From assembly GCA_964396505.1 (NCBI GenBank), contig CAYNFJ010000109.1:1-7024 (forward strand): a stretch of DNA of 7,024 nucleotides, written 5' to 3'. This DNA comes from DQTL01 sp964396505 (GTDB taxonomy: Bacteria; Bacteroidota; Bacteroidia; Flavobacteriales; Flavobacteriaceae). Under the pieces are notes generated by a model that was given only the letters and a program-made list of their open reading frames with translations, was not told where the DNA came from and did no database searches. The position numbers and the translations under genes were made by a program. Position 1 is the first letter of the stretch. Every line of letters begins with the position of its first letter. Below are positions 5,745 through 7,024 of this stretch, one piece after another.

Positions 5745-6509
5745 ATGGGTAAAATTATTGCAATAGCCAATCAAAAAGGAGGGGTTGGAAAAACAACTAC
5801 CGCTGTCAATCTAGCCGCTTCATTAGGAGTGCTGGAAAAAAAAGTACTATTAATAGATGCAGACCCACAAGCCAATGCCTCATCCGGTCTGGGTATAGAT
5901 GTGGAAACCGTGGAAAACGGCACCTATCAATTATTGGAGCATATTACCAGCGCACAAGACGCTATTGTAAGTACTTCTTCTCCCAACCTCGATTTAATTC
6001 CGGCGCACATTGATTTAGTAGCCATCGAAATTGAATTGGTCGATAAACAAAATAGAGAAGCGATGCTGCGTGAAATCATCCTTCCCGTAAAAGATCAATA
6101 TGATTATATCATTATAGATTGCGCCCCTTCTTTAGGACTGTTGACTCTCAACGCATTGGTCGCCGCCGATTCTGTATTAATACCAATCCAATGTGAATAT
6201 TTTGCCCTGGAAGGTTTGGGTAAATTATTAAACACCATCAAAAGTGTCCAAAAATTACACAACCCCGATTTGGATATAGAAGGACTCTTACTCACGATGT
6301 ATGATTCCAGATTACGCTTGTCCAATCAGGTCGTAGAAGAAGTCAAAAAACACTTCCAAAAAATGGTTTTTAAGACCATCATCAAAAGAAATATCAAGTT
6401 AGGAGAAGCCCCGAGTTATGGCGAAAGCATCATTGCTTATGATGCGACCAGTCGCGGTGCCAAAAATTATATAAATCTAGCAAACGAAATAATAAAGAAC
6501 AATGGCTAA
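5745..6509 (+). CDS. parA: Chromosome partitioning ATPase ParA (Soj type)
   Basis: This is a deviant-Walker P-loop ATPase that dimerises with ATP on nucleoid DNA and, with ParB bound at parS, moves newly replicated origins apart. The deviant Walker A box is KGGVGKTT (11-18) with signature lysine K11. Walker A' is LIDADPQ (36-42), and Walker B is YIIIDCAP (121-128) with D125. Basic residues in the C-terminal half (R190, R214, R237) fall where Soj-type proteins contact DNA. At 254 residues with no N-terminal helix-turn-helix, it is the small chromosomal type rather than the P1/F plasmid type. The ATG at 5745 is one residue before the first conserved strand. The 3' end overlaps parB by 8 bases, indicating translational coupling. 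Chromosomal rather than plasmid location is inferred from the housekeeping neighbours. Confidence 0.96.
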   Translation: MGKIIAIANQKGGVGKTTTAVNLAASLGVLEKKVLLIDADPQANASSGLGIDVETVENGTYQLLEHITSAQDAIVSTSSPNLDLIPAHIDLVAIEIELVDKQNREAMLREIILPVKDQYDYIIIDCAPSLGLLTLNALVAADSVLIPIQCEYFALEGLGKLLNTIKSVQKLHNPDLDIEGLLLTMYDSRLRLSNQVVEEVKKHFQKMVFKTIIKRNIKLGEAPSYGESIIAYDATSRGAKNYINLANEIIKNNG

Positions 6510-7024
6510 ATCATCCAAAAAACGAGCATTAGGAAGAGGACTATCCGCTTTACTTCAAGATTCTACTTCTGATATCTCATCGGCCAATGATAAAAATGCC
6601 GATAAGATTGTAGGAAATATTATTGAAATTAAATTGGAATCTATCAAGGCAAACCCTTTTCAACCCAGAACCTATTTCAATGAAGAAGCCTTGCAAGAAT
6701 TAGCTGATTCTATTAAAGAACTCGGTATTATTCAACCCATTACGGTGAGAAAAACCGGTGATGACAGCTTTGAGTTAGTATCCGGTGAACGCCGGTTTAG
6801 AGCCTCTAAAATAGTCGGTTTAAAAACGATACCCGCTTATGTTAGGATAGCCAAAGATCAAGAGATGCTAGAAATGGCATTGGTAGAAAATATCCAGCGA
6901 AAAGACCTGGATCCAATAGAAGTCGCTTTGTCTTACCAACGATTGATAGACGAAATAAAATTGACCCAAGACCAGCTGAGTCAACGTGTCGGAAAAAAAC
7001 GTTCAACGGTTACCAACTACTTGC
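6502..7024 (+). CDS. parB: Chromosome partitioning protein ParB (Spo0J type), 3' end beyond the window
   Basis: This is a CTP-dependent DNA clamp that loads at parS sites, spreads along DNA and stimulates ParA. Only the first 174 residues are present. Visible in order are a basic N-terminal box KRALGRGLSALL (7-18) that in this family contacts ParA, an Asp/Ser-rich linker, NPFQPR (51-56), the nucleotide-binding GERRFRA (95-101), and ENIQRKDLDPIE (129-140). The start of the parS-reading helix-turn-helix follows (LTQDQLSQRVGKKRSTV, 154-170). The reading frame is open to position 7024 and is cut by the window edge. The ATG at 6502 overlaps the last 8 bases of parA, has no SD, and is supported by the N-terminal box beginning six residues later. 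The rest of the HTH and the dimerisation domain lie outside. The family call is very secure. Confidence 0.95.
   Translation, partial: MAKSSKKRALGRGLSALLQDSTSDISSANDKNADKIVGNIIEIKLESIKANPFQPRTYFNEEALQELADSIKELGIIQPITVRKTGDDSFELVSGERRFRASKIVGLKTIPAYVRIAKDQEMLEMALVENIQRKDLDPIEVALSYQRLIDEIKLTQDQLSQRVGKKRSTVTNYL

Overview
The window looks like a chromosomal segment of a low-GC member of the Bacteroidota, most likely a marine-type Flavobacteriia. All seven start codons are preceded by A/T-rich sequence with no Shine-Dalgarno motif. Several intergenic regions carry the Bacteroidota promoter signature (TTTG near -33, TAnnTTTG near -7), and the protein sequences have a flavobacterial flavour. This placement is inference, since no rRNA or marker tree is available here.

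Layout. Positions 1-158 are AT-rich with no convincing gene and hold two small hairpins. On the minus strand, a TetR-type regulator (1708 to 1016) is followed 11 bases later by an alpha-class carbonic anhydrase lipoprotein (1004 to 159), and the two very probably form a bicistronic operon. Its promoter region (1726-1767) carries two near-identical 13-bp palindromes 21 bp apart, woven around the -33 and -7 elements. Upstream is a separate minus-strand transcription unit, a PLP-dependent cystathionine beta-synthase/cysteine synthase-type enzyme (2841 to 1864) that ends in a strong intrinsic terminator. Divergently on the plus strand lies pepD (2977-4437), an M20 aminoacyl-histidine dipeptidase, closed by a 17-bp-stem terminator. 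Next comes a CNNM/CorC-type membrane protein (4583-5650), then the chromosome partition genes parA (5745-6509) and parB (from 6502, overlapping parA by 8 bases and cut by the window end).

How the genes work together. Most of the window is housekeeping: amino-acid sulfur metabolism, dipeptide turnover, a divalent-cation membrane protein and chromosome segregation. The most interesting unit is the TetR-carbonic anhydrase pair. A cell-envelope CO2/bicarbonate-interconverting enzyme appears to be under a dedicated regulator that probably represses its own operon through the paired operators. The signal that relieves it is unknown. I found no mobile element, CRISPR array, tRNA, rRNA or riboswitch, and no obviously novel multi-gene system.
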